A stretch of 64,000 nucleotides of DNA from Glossina fuscipes (Eukaryota > Arthropoda > Insecta > Diptera > Glossinidae). Both the position numbers and the translations under genes were made by a program. The notes under the pieces are model-generated. The model had not been told where the DNA came from and did not search any database. It saw only the letters and a list, made by a program, of their open reading frames with translations. Positions 29,296 to 41,487 of the stretch are shown here, piece by piece. The stretch is from the NCBI RefSeq assembly GCF_014805625.2, contig NW_023998414.1, positions 8,899,914 to 8,963,913 on the forward strand. Direction: 5' to 3'. The first letter of the stretch is position 1. Each line of letters begins with the position of its first letter.

Positions 29296-32200
29296 CTAAA
29301 GATCATCAGACATGAATGAATTTTGTGATTTTGATTCTTCTATTCGACGTATTTGCTGACGTAGATACATAATCCTATATAAAATGTAAGATTAATTAAA
29401 TTGCTTTAGCAAAAAAAAAAAAATGCAATTTTCAATTTACTTTTGCTCCTGCAACGTTGCGGTTATTTCTGTGATTCTAACTAGACTTCTTGCGCACTTC
29501 AGTTCAGCTGAAACTTTTGTACATTGTAAATCTCCATATAGATGTGTTTCTTCGGAACATTTCTGGGCCTAAAGGAAGTCAAACAAATAAGAAAACTACA
29601 TTCGGCCGCGACCGAATCTTTTATACCCATCACCGTTATTTCTATTAAAAAAAAAAACTACATCTCCAGGCTCTATACAGGGGAGCATCATGGCCGATCT
29701 TTTTTTTGGTTTTTAGTGTACAAGCGGAAATTTATATCGTACATCTATTACGGTTTATAAGCAACGAGCAGGAAACATCTAAAGCAAAGATGTTTTTAGT
29801 TTTTGCTACATAGACGTGTGGATGTTGTAGGCGTGTCTTTCGATCACTTTGGATCATTTTTAATATATTTCACACGATATCTCCATTTTATAGATACTAA
29901 GTAGTTTGACAGACGGACACGCTTAAGTGAACTCCGAATTTGAAATTAGCCAAGAATTTCTACTCTTCACCGAGTTTCGATGATTTCGGAAAGTGAAATG
30001 AAATTATGGGCGTAGCAAAATTTTTTTTTTATTTTTTTTATATGTACTATAGCATCACTTATAAAATATATTTTCAAATTTTTATAGGTTTATCTGTTGT
30101 AGTTTCCGAATAATGAGCAAAAACCCAATTTTTTTTTTTTTTTTTTATTCCCTTTGGAAAACAAGTTCCCCAATTTATACGTGGTTTTGTAAGCGTGGCC
30201 TTCGAGCGTTTTAACACATTTTCAATACCAATCTTCTTAGTACAAAAACTTTCAATATTTCTGTCAAATTTTAACGCGATGACTGAATGTTTGCGCCCTG
30301 AAGAAGAACAGTTTACACAAAACAGCCATTACACGGACAGATATGCTTAAATCTATTCAGAATTCGATGCTGATCAAAAATATATAAATTCTGTAGGGTA
30401 TTTGAAGCTCAGCCGTCGATGATAGGTATAAAAGCATAGTCGGTGCGGTGCGGAGAATGAAAATCCACGAATTTTTTTTTTTTTTAAACTTGCCTGTTTC
30501 TCCAATTGGTCAGCTGCCCAATTAGTGACATGTGTTATTAAATCAGCTCTAAAATACTTGCTAAGTTTCGTTGATATTTCCGGACCTTGTGAACGTGCTC
30601 CAGCTTGTATCGAATTGGAAACGCAACTTTGCAGGGTACTTAACGATGCGGAAGCAGTATTATCCACTAATAAAATTGAATTTAAACAAATATACACTAG
30701 CAGAGTAGACATCATGACTTAAATCACTTGATAACTTACATTTCCGTTGCTGTTGATCTAATGATGAATTAGCGCTTATATCTAATTCCTGTGTAGGAGT
30801 CGGTGGTCCTTCACCGGGTAAAATGCCCAACGCGTTACCGCCGCTAACGTTAGTTGAATTGTTTGAATTATTAATGCCAGTATGGCCGGGTAATGCATTC
30901 AATGCTGATGAGGAACAAAGAGCAGAATTACTTCCCATGACAATGCCGCCGCCACCTACGCCACTATTACTACTAAGGGAATTTAGAGCAATATTAAGGT
31001 TACTACTACTGCCGGCACTGTTGTTGGCACTGCTACCACCATCGACAGTCTTGATACCATATTGATTGTTGCTGACATATGAAGGAGCAACGCTACTACC
31101 GCCACCGGAGGTAGTTGTGGCAGCTACAATGTTACCCAGACTATTGGTATGTGTTACCGCCGCCATAGAGGCTGTCGCAGTATTATGCGTTAAAGGACTT
31201 TTGGCATAACTCATGGGTGACATGCCATGTGAATGAGTTAAATTATACAAAGGAGAATTTAAAGCGTTTTCTCTGCGGAAAGGAAAGAAAAAATATATAA
31301 AGTAAATTAAAGTAGGACATGTTTAAATTTTAAATTAGCACAGACCTTAAATTCACAGCTCCAACAGTCGAGGCATGATTTATATTTTCTGTTAGCCCAG
31401 AGCCACCACCACCGCCGCCACATCCTGGCATTATGTGGCCATCAACTGTGTTCAAGTGGTGATGCATTTGCTGTTGGCGCAACATTAAGGCGGGATCCTT
31501 AGAACTAAGTTTGTTTGGTGGTCCTGGAGCATTGGAATTCAAATGATGATCCACTTGGTTTGTGGAGGCCTAAATCATCATTCAAATAATAGAATTAAAC
31601 AACAACAACAACAAACAATATTTAATTTTTCTTATGCCACTTACAATGGGCGAACCCGCAGCCATTATATGAGATTGATATTGCAACCCCGTTACAGAGT
31701 CCATTTTCCGTTGACTACCGCTCACACCACTATTTGATAACACTCCGGCTGATTGCCCCGATGTTAAATTGACGGAAGCAAGGCCTGTAGCGGGTAACAT
31801 GGTTGCACCAGCTATGCCGCTTCCTCCACTGTTGCTGCTATTACCATTCGGCGGCACAATAACGGAAGCCGAATAATGCATTGAAGCTGCTGCCGTAGCG
31901 GCGGTTACATTTGCGGAGGACACTGAAGATGCGTTAGGGTGTGAAGCCAATCGGGGCAAAGCGTTGGGCAAACCAACCGTAGTTGATGGCAATGTTTGGT
32001 CGTTATGTGATTGACCAACAGTACCCATTGTATCATGGGTAGTGGGCGTACCGGTCAACGAGTAACTGGCTTCAGAGGTGGGCGTGGAATCACCCGGACT
32101 TATATCCATATCGGCGTTATCGGTCAATCGTCCTAAAGATATGTCATACAAGATCATTTTAGGGATTACAAAATTTATAATAACAATAAATAAGTACCAT

Positions 32201-34186
32201 CCAAACGTCTTCGATGTCCGGGGGGACCGGCGTCGTTATCATAATTCCACCTTAAACGAGAGTTGCCACGAGAACTGGAATGTTTTGTGTAGGCTAAAAA
32301 CATGATCACATATTACATCTTTTAATATAAAAAAGCGTAATCTTTTCAACGGTCTTACTTGATCTAGAAAAGCGTTCCTCACGCTCACGCTCACGCTCTT
32401 TGTCACGGTAGTCTTTTTCGCGATGCTGATCACGTGCTAAATTGCTAAATAAAGGAAAAAGAAAAAGTTCTACAAATCTTTATATTTTACGATGCCGTCC
32501 ATTATCGCATACCGTTCTCTCTCTATCCATTCCTTTGGTTTCTCCCATTGTGAGACCTCGGTCTTACAATTATAATAATACATTTTACCTAATACGACAA
32601 CAACGCAATATGCGGAAAATTTGATTATTTGTTTTAAAATTAAACTTTTTCTTTCTCTTACTAACCAGACGAGCTAACATGTTCACTCCAGTCTCCACAT
32701 CGAGCAACACGTTCGCCACGTTCGCTACGTTCTCCACTATTACCACCACCACTTCCTCGTTCCCGATCACGATCATCACTCCGAGCGCTGCGATCACGTT
32801 CGCGTTCACGTTCGCGCTCTCGGTCACGATCCCGCTCTCTAAGTGAATCTCGTTCTCGTTTACTATCTCTTAAATCGCGTTCTCTTTCACGATCCCGATC
32901 CCTCTCGCGATCATCCGAACCGGAACGTTTGTCGCCCCCGCTGCTGGAAGTGCAAAGCTTAGCTCCGCTACTGCCGCCGCTACCAGCACCTCGCCTATCA
33001 ATCCTATCATGATTGGAGCGATGCGAATCAGAATCGCGATCACCACCGCGACGATCCCGTTTATCTGAAATTTCTTCAAAATTAACATCATTTCATAAAT
33101 GAAAAACTTGCATATTAATCACCTGAATATTTGTCCTTTTTATATATATCGCGATCACGATCTCTCATTTTCTGTATATAACTGAAACGATCGCCACCAC
33201 AAAGGCCACCGCCGCCACGATGATCTCCGCGATCGCGTATATCGTGCGAATTGGAGTGACCGCCTCTCGATGATGGCGAATCTATTTCGGGCGACTGTGA
33301 GCGATATGAAGAACTATTACCATTATTTAATGCTCCACCGCTACTTCCGCCTCCGCACACACTACCAGCCGGTGAAATGTCGCGGTCGCGGTAATTTGAT
33401 GAACGATCGCGCTCATAATCACGTTTTGAATTGTATTTGGAACTCTACAAAAAATAAAAAAAAAAAAAAAAAAACACAAAAAACAAACAAAAGAACAGAA
33501 ATCCAGCAATCAGGTAAATATGTTTTACTTTTTAAATGAGAGAATTAAAAATAAATAAAATCAGGGAAAAGTCCGAAAAATCAACAAATCAACAAATTTT
33601 GTAATAAGCCAATTAATTATTTGCAAAATTTAAAAATCGTGGGGGCCCCCCCCCCCCCCCCCCAAAAAAAAACAAAAAAAAAAACAACATGAATTAAATG
33701 AAAATGATTTTTTTGAAGACTTGGTTGTCGGTTCCGTTTTAAATGAAAGCAAAATCAAAGATCAAAATAAAAAGATTAATATCAAAAAATGTTTAAAAAA
33801 AAAAAAAAATTAAGAAAGAAAGAAAGATTTTAGATAGATATGTATTGCATTGTTGTTTGACGGGACCACTTACATCTACGATATGACAGAGGCCGACAGC
33901 AGCAGCATTTTTATTACATTCAGCTGCCAGTGTTGATATATCGAGTGCAATACTATTTGTGGTAGACATAAACTGTTTGGGGAAGCTTCAAAATCTTCCC
34001 AGCACTTTGCTTTACTTTAACTTTTCTAAACCGGGTCTTTGGCTTTGTATGATTAAGATGCGCAACAATCTATGAGTACTGTTGTTGATGTTGTTGGCCT
34101 GATGTTTTGACTGAGACGACAAGTGAATTTCTAATGCATGACACATTGGATGCGTTGCGTACAAACGAAGGAGGAGAATGAAAGAA

Positions 34187-34225
<39 letters not shown>

Positions 34226-36249
34226 GAAAGTGAGAAAGAGAGAGAAAGAGAGAGAAAGAGAGGGAGAGAGAGAAAGAGAGAGAAAGAGAACGTAAAAGAA
34301 GGGAGACAGAGAATTTCAAAATCAAATCAAGTGCAATGTCAGTGTGTCTAGTTGTGCTTACAACAATATGCAATAAATCCTGTAGTCGATTATTTAAAAC
34401 TATATATTAATCCTTTATGCATGGTATCAACATCATTAAAAAGAAAATAAACAAGTAACAAAACACATAGATAAGTTTTTCAAAATATACATATATATAT
34501 ATATATATCTATACGTATGTATGTACACTTTTTTTTCAATATTAAAAGCAAAAAAAAACCATACATTTAATGGCAAATCAAAAAAATATCGAGAATTAGT
34601 CAATTAAAGAAACGGTCCGCATTCTTTCGCGTCTTTGCCTAATTTCAGCGCGTTTCATTGAAGACACTCTACTCTGAATACTGAGTACACTATCTATAAC
34701 AAATCGACATCTTTGAATGACATACACAGCGCTACTCCTGTCGAACATAACTACCCGGAATCCATCAGGCGGCTATTTACACATTAATCAAAGACTAGGG
34801 GCTTAAAGTTTGAATTCAACATTAATATGCTACGTAAGTCGGTGATATTCTTCTTTTTGACTATATTTCCACTTGAAATTGAAAAGGTAAGGTTTTCAAC
34901 TCGCATAGCAAGTTATATACTGTGTCGACAAGATCTTCAAATTGTTGTTCGATTAACAGGGTGATCATTACTGCTCTGCTGGGATTGATTAAAAAAAAAA
35001 AAAAGAAAAAAAAATATTATACAATTGAACCGTCGACTTTGAGAAAATTGAAACCCCAAAGGTAACACAATGAGAACATAGAGAGAACTTGGAAAGACAT
35101 CAAACAAATAGAGGGGGGGGGGGGGGGGGGGGGGGGGCCCTGATGATCGTACCCTTTTTAGAAGCACTTCATTCGCGACAGTTATTTGTGAAATTCAATC
35201 TGAAAATCATTCTTGATTGTTTGCTTAGAGCTTGCAGAAAGAAAGAAGCCTTCCTGGCACAGTACGACTATATTACGAGTAAGTAAGCGAAGTAATGAAA
35301 AATGTGACTTTCAGTTTAAGGCGGATTTCAGCAAATGCACAATCATAGCATAGTCGCCTTTTAAAGTTGTTGTGTTTGAAATTTACATTAATGTCTGTCG
35401 ATAAATTCTTCATAGAGTTTTTGTTCTATTTTTCTTTGCAAATTTATTTGTGGGTGAATTGTGAAAATGCTTTCTTCTATCGACATAAGCTTAAGAGTGT
35501 ATTTGAATGTTATTTGAGATTTCCACACCGAATCTTGAAGTGATTACCAATGAAGATCAAATCGTCTCTGATGTGCATATCTAGGCTTTGAGTTTATGAG
35601 AATGTAACTGGGAAAACGAATAATTCCTCCATTTCTATGGCAATGGCGCCTACGTGAGTGCAGTTACTTTGAAAACTTGATTCAGTCTAAATACAAAATA
35701 CTAATCAAGAATGTGTAGCAATGAAATGGAAGGAAATGCTACTTGCTATAGCCGTATGTAAGCATTCATAAATTCGATTCGAACATCATGGATGCGGCGA
35801 ATCGCAAGACGGTTTGAATTGAAATTGCTAAAGAGAGACGATGATTCCAATTCGTTCTATAACTCTAAATAACTCTAATTCATTACACACACACACATAG
35901 ACATAAACGGGCGCGCGCGTGATGAGAGGCAAGTAAATGTAGGAGTGTAGCCGCCAGAAGATTCATTCCAGCATCGTGGATAAGTCCATATCCATAAAAA
36001 GATTCCAAGAATTGAATTGACATAAACAAAAGTCTTGCAAAAAAAAAAAAAATTAAAAAAAAAAAACTACTTGTTGCGGGGCGCTGAAATGAAGCATAAA
36101 CATCAATTAAGTCTGTAAAAACTTAATAGGGTAAAAAAAAAGTTCATCTCTTACTTTCCTGCGGATTCCTTGATTGACTGACTAATTCCTGCTAATTTTC
36201 ATTCAAAGTGCATACAAGTACATATATAAATGTGTACATATATTATATA

Positions 36250-36294
<45 letters not shown>

Positions 36295-39200
36295 ATTTAA
36301 GAACAAGCAAAACCATATAACTCTATCAAAATAGTCAAAGGTAAGAGATGTAATTATGAGAGAAAATATAGAAAACAAATTTCGTTATTGAATATAAATG
36401 ATTCAAATTCAAATTCAAATTGAGTAGTAAGTAGTTCCAGAGAAAATCAAAAATGCTTAATAAACTGTTTATAGATAGATATAGATAGATGTGTATGTAT
36501 ATGATAAAAGAATTATTTTACTCACCTGATAAGGATGGGATTGATGCTTCTCAAAGTAGCTGAAATATAGAAAGGATTAAAGGATTAAAACGTAACGTAA
36601 TCGTTAATATAGCAAATTAAGAGAGAAAAAGAGACAAAATCGCTTTATATATTATGTCAAATTTTTAATGATGGTATCAAAGGTCTTGCAAAGTATTAAA
36701 GCTACTAAATTCTATTCAAAGGATTATTACGACCCCGCTTACTTTGATTTACTTATTAAGTTCTTAGATCATTAGAGAAACTTAATTCGCTTAACTTATA
36801 ACAGATTTTTCTTTAGAAAAGATTTTCAAAATCTAATAAGACTAAGTGCTTCTGACCTTCCAATCTATATTTTTTGCGAGTCGTAAGACAATTCTATCGC
36901 AAGTATTAAAATGCTGACGTTTCGTTATTATTCCCATAACTTTTCCAATATCTTGTTTTTTTTTTAGAATTGATGGTTAAAGGACATCAATCTGTGCACT
37001 TCATTATTGATCCAAGCTCCTGCACACAACTCGCTCAATATGACATAATTAAATTCGCTCTAAGGTAAAATCGTGGATACCCATCACTCTGATGAACTGA
37101 TTATCGAAAATCGAAAGGTTTTCAATGCGTCATGCATTTATTGAAGATTTTGGTTCTACATTCACGTTTCCTTCTCTCAGTTAATCATTTAATGTATTTT
37201 CCGGTTCGAAAATGTAAGAAAAAAAACAAAAATTAATAACACAGAAATTTAATTGCATTAAACGGATAGAGAAGAACAGACCAATAAATACAACTCAATG
37301 GAACCTTTGCACTAATGTACTAATATATACATTGTATGGACTTCCTAGAGTATATTGATAAATGAAATTATTGATAGTGATAATCGAAAGTAAATTGGAA
37401 TCACATTGATTCGAATAACCATCATATAGCCGCGAACATATTGGAATCCATCGAGCGCGTTTTCGGGCGCAATGTCAAATTTGTGTTTTTTTGCTGAAGA
37501 TCGTAATGATCGTTAATAACAAATATATATGTTAAAGTCTTCTGGAATGGATTAAAGCAATTTTTATAATTGCTTCTGCTTTGAGCATCGCATGGTGAAT
37601 ATAGACAAATCGTTTTAATCATATATGTTGTGTGTAAAAATTGTACAAAAATTTCTACTGCGTATCTTTGGGTGTTACAAACAGAATGAAAAAATTATTA
37701 CATCCCAATCCTTCGATGTTGGGTTTGCTTGCTGCAAAGACCATGATAGTTAATAACGATGACGAGTTTAAGATAATTTCCAAGATTGCTTTTAGGGTAG
37801 AATAATCAATGTATTTTAATATTTTAGAGTCCTCAAGAGGTTTCTGTAGTGCAACTAAATATTACTTAAGGGCATCAACCAAAATCTGACCAAAAAGCAG
37901 CAATACTGCGAACCACCTAGGATTTCGTCAGTGCTTAATTAGGCCACCGAACTTTGTCCCTTAATCGAGTCCTTTAATAGGATCATAGGCCTTTTTCATA
38001 GGATTCGCAACCGCTTCTCCTGGAATTGCCTGTATATCGTATGACACGCTACCGCGACTAGTCATCCTTAAAACGTACTGAACAAACTACCAGCAGGGTC
38101 CTTTCCTGCCGTGCCTGATGTTTTCACGTTTAATTGAAACGTACCCTAACACTTTTCTCCCCTCCCGTCCTTCTCTACCCATAAAACTTTCGGACCACCA
38201 TCTTGCCTGCGTACATTAGGTACAACGCGACATTTTTGAGCGCAAAAAGATTCTTTACAATTAATATACATATAATAAGAAGTTAAATTCTGGCTTGCTT
38301 TCCGTTAGATAAACTTATCATAACCAGTAATTTGTATAACACTTTATAATATGATAGACGTTTACTATGGAAAAACCAGAATAGACTACCATTTCTCATT
38401 GTAAAGTAGATTTTTTTTGTAGATTAAGTAGATCTTAACAATGGCTTGTAACCGATCAATGTAATTTCCCCATTCATTTGTCGACAAGTATATGTAGGTC
38501 CGTATCATTATTCAAATCATCATCTCCTTTTTATTATTAAATTGCTGCTCTACATATCGTTTTAAGGTATCTTTAAAAAAAAATAATAATAATTTAGTTT
38601 TGCTTTACTGTGGAAAGAAATTGATTAAAAATAATATATAGATACAAAAAACTATTATTCTGCTCGACTTTAGAGTTAAACTAGAGGCTACACTTTGAAC
38701 TGTTCACTCTTATTGCACGAATTTGCTTTTTGCTGTGTTTTCAAGCTGTCACTATATTCTTGTAAAGATTTAAGGCACTGCGATATATAGTTACCGCCAC
38801 ATTTATGCGAAATTGATGGAACATGAACTGGGCGCGAACTGCACGGAACGGTAACAACTTTGCTGAGATAACTAAATTTAACTTAAACGATTACTGAAAT
38901 TATGTATCAACAATCGGATATTGAATGTTGAAGTGGTTGCATCGGGCAATAACGCAATGGTGCACAAAAATAATTTATGTTTACGTTGCACATTACCAGG
39001 AACCGAGGAAACTATTAAAATCTTTTAACAATTGCTCTTATGGATTATGAATAGAATAAAAGAAAAAAAAAACACAAAAATTCCTTTAATAATCCATCTT
39101 TCTACACTGTTTCCTCTTCTTCAATTTTATAGTACCGTAGGCTCTCTGCTTGTTTATATCCCACCAGAGTAACAGAGCCCTCTTCAGTAACAGCGCTGTC

Positions 39201-39414
39201 ATGGTGGAAAGTTGAAAAACAAAGCATAAATGACAAGAATGTCAAATAAATGCCAAAAAAATAGGAAATTTTTTTCTTTCTTTTTTTTTCGTTAAAAATT
39301 ATTTTAATGCGGATGCTTGATCGAATTTTACGAACCGAAAAATTGGAAAAAAAAACAGAATTAAAAAAGTTACCCATCATTCATGCGTTGCGGTTTTCTA
39401 GCATGCATTACCAT
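29296..39414 (-). CDS. wcy: Wac: WW-domain adaptor protein with coiled coil
   Basis: Thirteen minus-strand exons with matching phases: 39414-39374, 36559-36526, 33444-33123, 33064-32666, 32588-32513, 32444-32359, 32293-32198, 32132-31645, 31569-31346, 31272-30740, 30666-30494, 29568-29441, 29374-29296. They total 893 codons with TAG (892 aa). The N-terminus [14 protein letters not shown] and exon 2 SHPYQ match vertebrate WAC. An Arg/Glu/Asp/Ser-rich region follows, then a WW domain with W258, YYY 269-271, W280 and P283, a long Ser/Gly/Asn-rich middle, and a conserved C-terminus ([48 protein letters not shown]) forming the coiled coil. WAC is a nuclear adaptor linked to Bre1/RNF20-dependent H2B ubiquitination and, in Drosophila, to TTT-Pontin/Reptin and TORC1. 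Intron 11 (29569-30493) has a GC donor. The gene appears intact. Confidence 0.93.
29599..30445 (-). repeat. Dispersed repeat family 2 inside wcy intron 11
   Basis: The left end is the palindromic TTCGGCCGCGACCGAA followed by TTTTATACCCATCACCG. The right part carries, inverted, the family 2 modules CTGATCAAAAA, ATATGCTTAAATCTATTCAG and GATGATAGGTATAAAAGC. It fills almost the whole 925-nt intron and is decayed and non-coding. Confidence 0.6.
33641..33663. repeat. G5C18 homopolymer junction
   Basis: Five G then eighteen C in an otherwise AT-rich wcy intron, followed directly by A-runs. Unusual base composition for this region. Confidence 0.9.
33874..33969 (-). CDS. wcy: Alternative first (or cassette) exon of wcy
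   Basis: ATG at 33969 opens 32 codons ([20 protein letters not shown], then [12 protein letters not shown]) and ends in a good donor GAT|GTAAGT in phase 0, exactly the phase needed to join exon 3 at 33444. Used as a first exon it replaces the conserved 25-residue N-terminus and gives about 899 aa. Alternatively, an acceptor TTCCCCAAACAG just upstream could make a 99-nt in-frame cassette (33972-33874) between exons 2 and 3. The peptide is unlike the Arg-rich sequence that follows. Either use is inferred; no transcript data. Confidence 0.55.
34188..34290. repeat. (GA)n-rich array upstream of the alternative wcy exon
   Basis: About 100 bp of GA with AAAG interruptions, roughly 220 bp upstream (minus-strand sense) of the alternative ATG. 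GA arrays in flies often bind GAGA factor and could serve an internal promoter. Confidence 0.85.
35113..35137. repeat. Poly(G) tract, 25 nt
   Basis: An uninterrupted run of 25 G in wcy intron 2. On the transcribed strand of wcy it is poly(C). Confidence 0.9.
36253..36289. repeat. (TA)n microsatellite in wcy intron 2
   Basis: About 18 TA units, roughly 240 bp downstream of exon 2 in the sense of transcription. Confidence 0.9.
36560..39373 (-). other. wcy intron 1
   Basis: The donor is GATGG|GTAAC at 39374/39373 and the acceptor TATATTTCAG at 36569-36560. No gene is seen. The DNA at 37670-38250 is somewhat richer in GC than its surroundings but has no open frame with coding character. Confidence 0.6.
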
Positions 39415-40638
39415 CAATGCAAAGTTATTGCCACGATTTCCTCAACGTTAACGTCGTCCCACGATGTTGCTGCTGCCGCTGCTCTTGTTTAGTCTCTGCT
39501 GGTGACAAGTACAATACATAAAATTGATGGTCTGTTCTTTAAGGCCCTATATTTAGACGTCCGTCCTTATTTGAGGTGTAGAGTTTTTTTGCGAAGGAGT
39601 CTGCCAACCGTCCTTATCTTGTTACAAATTCTTAAAAAAATTTGCTAGGCTTTTTTCTAAAGTGATGAAGGTTACGGCACACACCCCTTCCTTTGGTTGC
39701 GAGTTCTCTTAGTCGAGAAAAGCAAGAATTTCTGTTCTGTTATTTTCTTTTGCTTTTTTCGTATATCTAAGATTGACTGAGAACTCTGGAACGTGATTTC
39801 TCTACTTTTTTTTTTTTTTAAGCGAGCGCTGTACAGATTTTCACGTTAATCGGTTTCTAATTGTTCAATTGGGATTTTATTCCCCTTTAGTTAATAATTC
39901 TTGAAAATGTATTTAACGCAAATTATTGTTTATATTAAAAGCAATAATTTGCGTATGTTTTTTCGTTATTAATTATTAATATAAAATGTAAAAAATTCTT
40001 CCAACAAAAATGAATTAAAATTAGAATATTTTCTTGTCGCCTCTGCACACTTGATGAAAATTTTTTCTTTTCAGGTTGTTTTTGTATTGTGGTGAATTAT
40101 TTACTGCTGCTGCTGTTAGTAGTGGTGTATATGTGACGCCATTTTGGGACGTAATTACACCAAATTTCTTGAGTAGTTGCCATATCAAAAAAAAAAACAA
40201 AGAAAGCAATAAAGAAATATATATTATTTTTCCCACAAAATCATATTTTCACGAATTTAAAATAATAGATTTAGCATATTATACTTTGTAGTGTTTCTTT
40301 CGTTTTATTTTTTTAAATTTTTTTTTATACATATTTCCCTCGAATTTATAATAAAGTTTTGCAATTTAAAAGAGTTCCTTAGCTTAGCAAAATACGAAAA
40401 AAAATATTTTTAAAAAAATTTTTTGCAAAATTGATTTAGTGTTTTGCTGGGTAAAAAAAGGTGCAATAAAAATAGGTTTTATGAAATTAACGAAGTTTTT
40501 TACTCTTTTTCATTCATATATCTGGTCACTCTTTAAGTTGATTTAATATCTTGTGCTTCTTCTTTATTTATTTATTTTCACAATTTTCTTGGAAAAATGG
40601 CATAAAGCGCTGATATTGAAAGCTAAACGATCAGGAAT
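39415..40638. promoter_or_regulatory. Divergent intergenic region, wcy and the SWSAP1-like gene
   Basis: About 1.2 kb separates two head-to-head start codons (39414 minus, 40639 plus), so both promoters and 5'UTRs must lie here. On the minus strand a GCAGCGGCAGCAGCAAC stretch (39468-39485) suits a wcy 5'UTR. A 13-bp perfect inverted repeat lies at 39916-39954. No TATA box or initiator can be assigned. Confidence 0.5.
39916..39954. repeat. Perfect 13-bp inverted repeat
   Basis: The arms ACGCAAATTATTG (39916-39928) and CAATAATTTGCGT (39942-39954) are perfectly complementary around a 13-nt spacer, TTTATATTAAAAG. It sits about mid-way in the divergent promoter region. It could be a paired site for a dimeric or homeodomain-type factor (the arms contain AATTATTG) or a chance palindrome. 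Confidence 0.8.
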
Positions 40639-41445
40639 ATGAATAATTTAAAGAGAAATATAAAGAATTACTTACTTCTAACGGATTCTGAATCGTATTC
40701 AGAAGAAGTACACAAGGTTGGCTGAAATGTTGTTGTAGAGTATAATCTATTACGTTTTCTTTCAATTTCAGTTTTGTTTAGAACAAATACAAGACGGCCG
40801 CCAAGTCCTTTTGATTACTACAAAACAATTTGCATATACTCCATTAACGCAAGGATCTCAGTTAAGCGGTGAACAATTGCAGCGTTTATTGATAATGTGA
40901 GTATTTTTAATTATAAAGTGTTGTTTGTTTTTTTTATTTTATTTTATTTTATTATTTATTTATTTATATTATTTATTTTTTATTTATTTTTACTTTATTT
41001 ATTTTGTCTTCATTATCAAATTTTAACGATCCTTAACGTTTTTTTATATTTTCATTTTTTTTTTTTTTTTAGGTATTGTCGATCATTAGGTGAGGTTAAT
41101 CAGAAACTTTTGGAATTATACGAATGGTCATTGCCACACAATTTGGTTGTAGTGGACGTTTGTCATGATGTTTGCGATTCATTTGTCCATAAGATTGCAC
41201 ACTGCATAGCTTGCTTATATGGTTTTTTGCATTCGATGGAAACGCAACAGAGGAAACGATGTAGTTCGAAAACTAGCAAGGAATCGAAAATTTACTGCAT
41301 ATTTTCAATTAAATTTGATGAACAAAACTTCACACGTGAACAAGTAGAAATTTTGAGAAATTTATATTTCTATGAGAATACTAAGTTATTTGAAAGCTTC
41401 AATGAAATAAAAGAAAAATTACGCGAAGAAAATTCAAAAGATTAA
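40639..41445 (+). CDS. Small degenerate RecA-fold protein, possibly SWSAP1-like
   Basis: Exons 40639-40716, 40772-40896 and 41073-41445 keep frame and give 192 codons including TAA (191 aa). The order NYLLLTDSES, EEVHKFCLEQIQDGRQVLLI, LSGEQLQRLL and NLVVVDVCHDVCDS resembles the strand-loop-helix-strand start and Walker B strand of small RecA/Rad51-like proteins such as SWSAP1, which partners SWS1 in homologous recombination. The Walker A position reads LTDSESYSEE and lacks GKT/S, so ATP binding is unlikely. The C-terminus is a Lys/Glu-rich helix. The first donor (AAG|GTTGGC) is weak; GAA|GTACAC nine nt upstream is an alternative that drops VHK. It is divergent from wcy. A SINE follows 43 nt after the stop. 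Real gene likely; family assignment tentative. Confidence 0.6.
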
Positions 41446-41487
41446 AAATATTTCTGAACCTTGTTTATTTATTTATTTTCTTTTTCT

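Larger units (their letters stand above)
33976..36525 (-). other. wcy intron 2, upstream part
   Basis: It holds a GA-rich array (34188-34290), an AT array at 34491-34508 and the 25-nt poly(G) at 35113-35137, plus a longer AT array at 36253-36289. No further exon could be supported. Confidence 0.6.

Noticed and set aside
30374..30715. 113-codon open frame starting [12 protein letters not shown] as a separate gene
   Set aside because: Its centre is wcy exon 11; the ends are intron read-through, shown by frame-consistent splice sites at 30666 and 30494.
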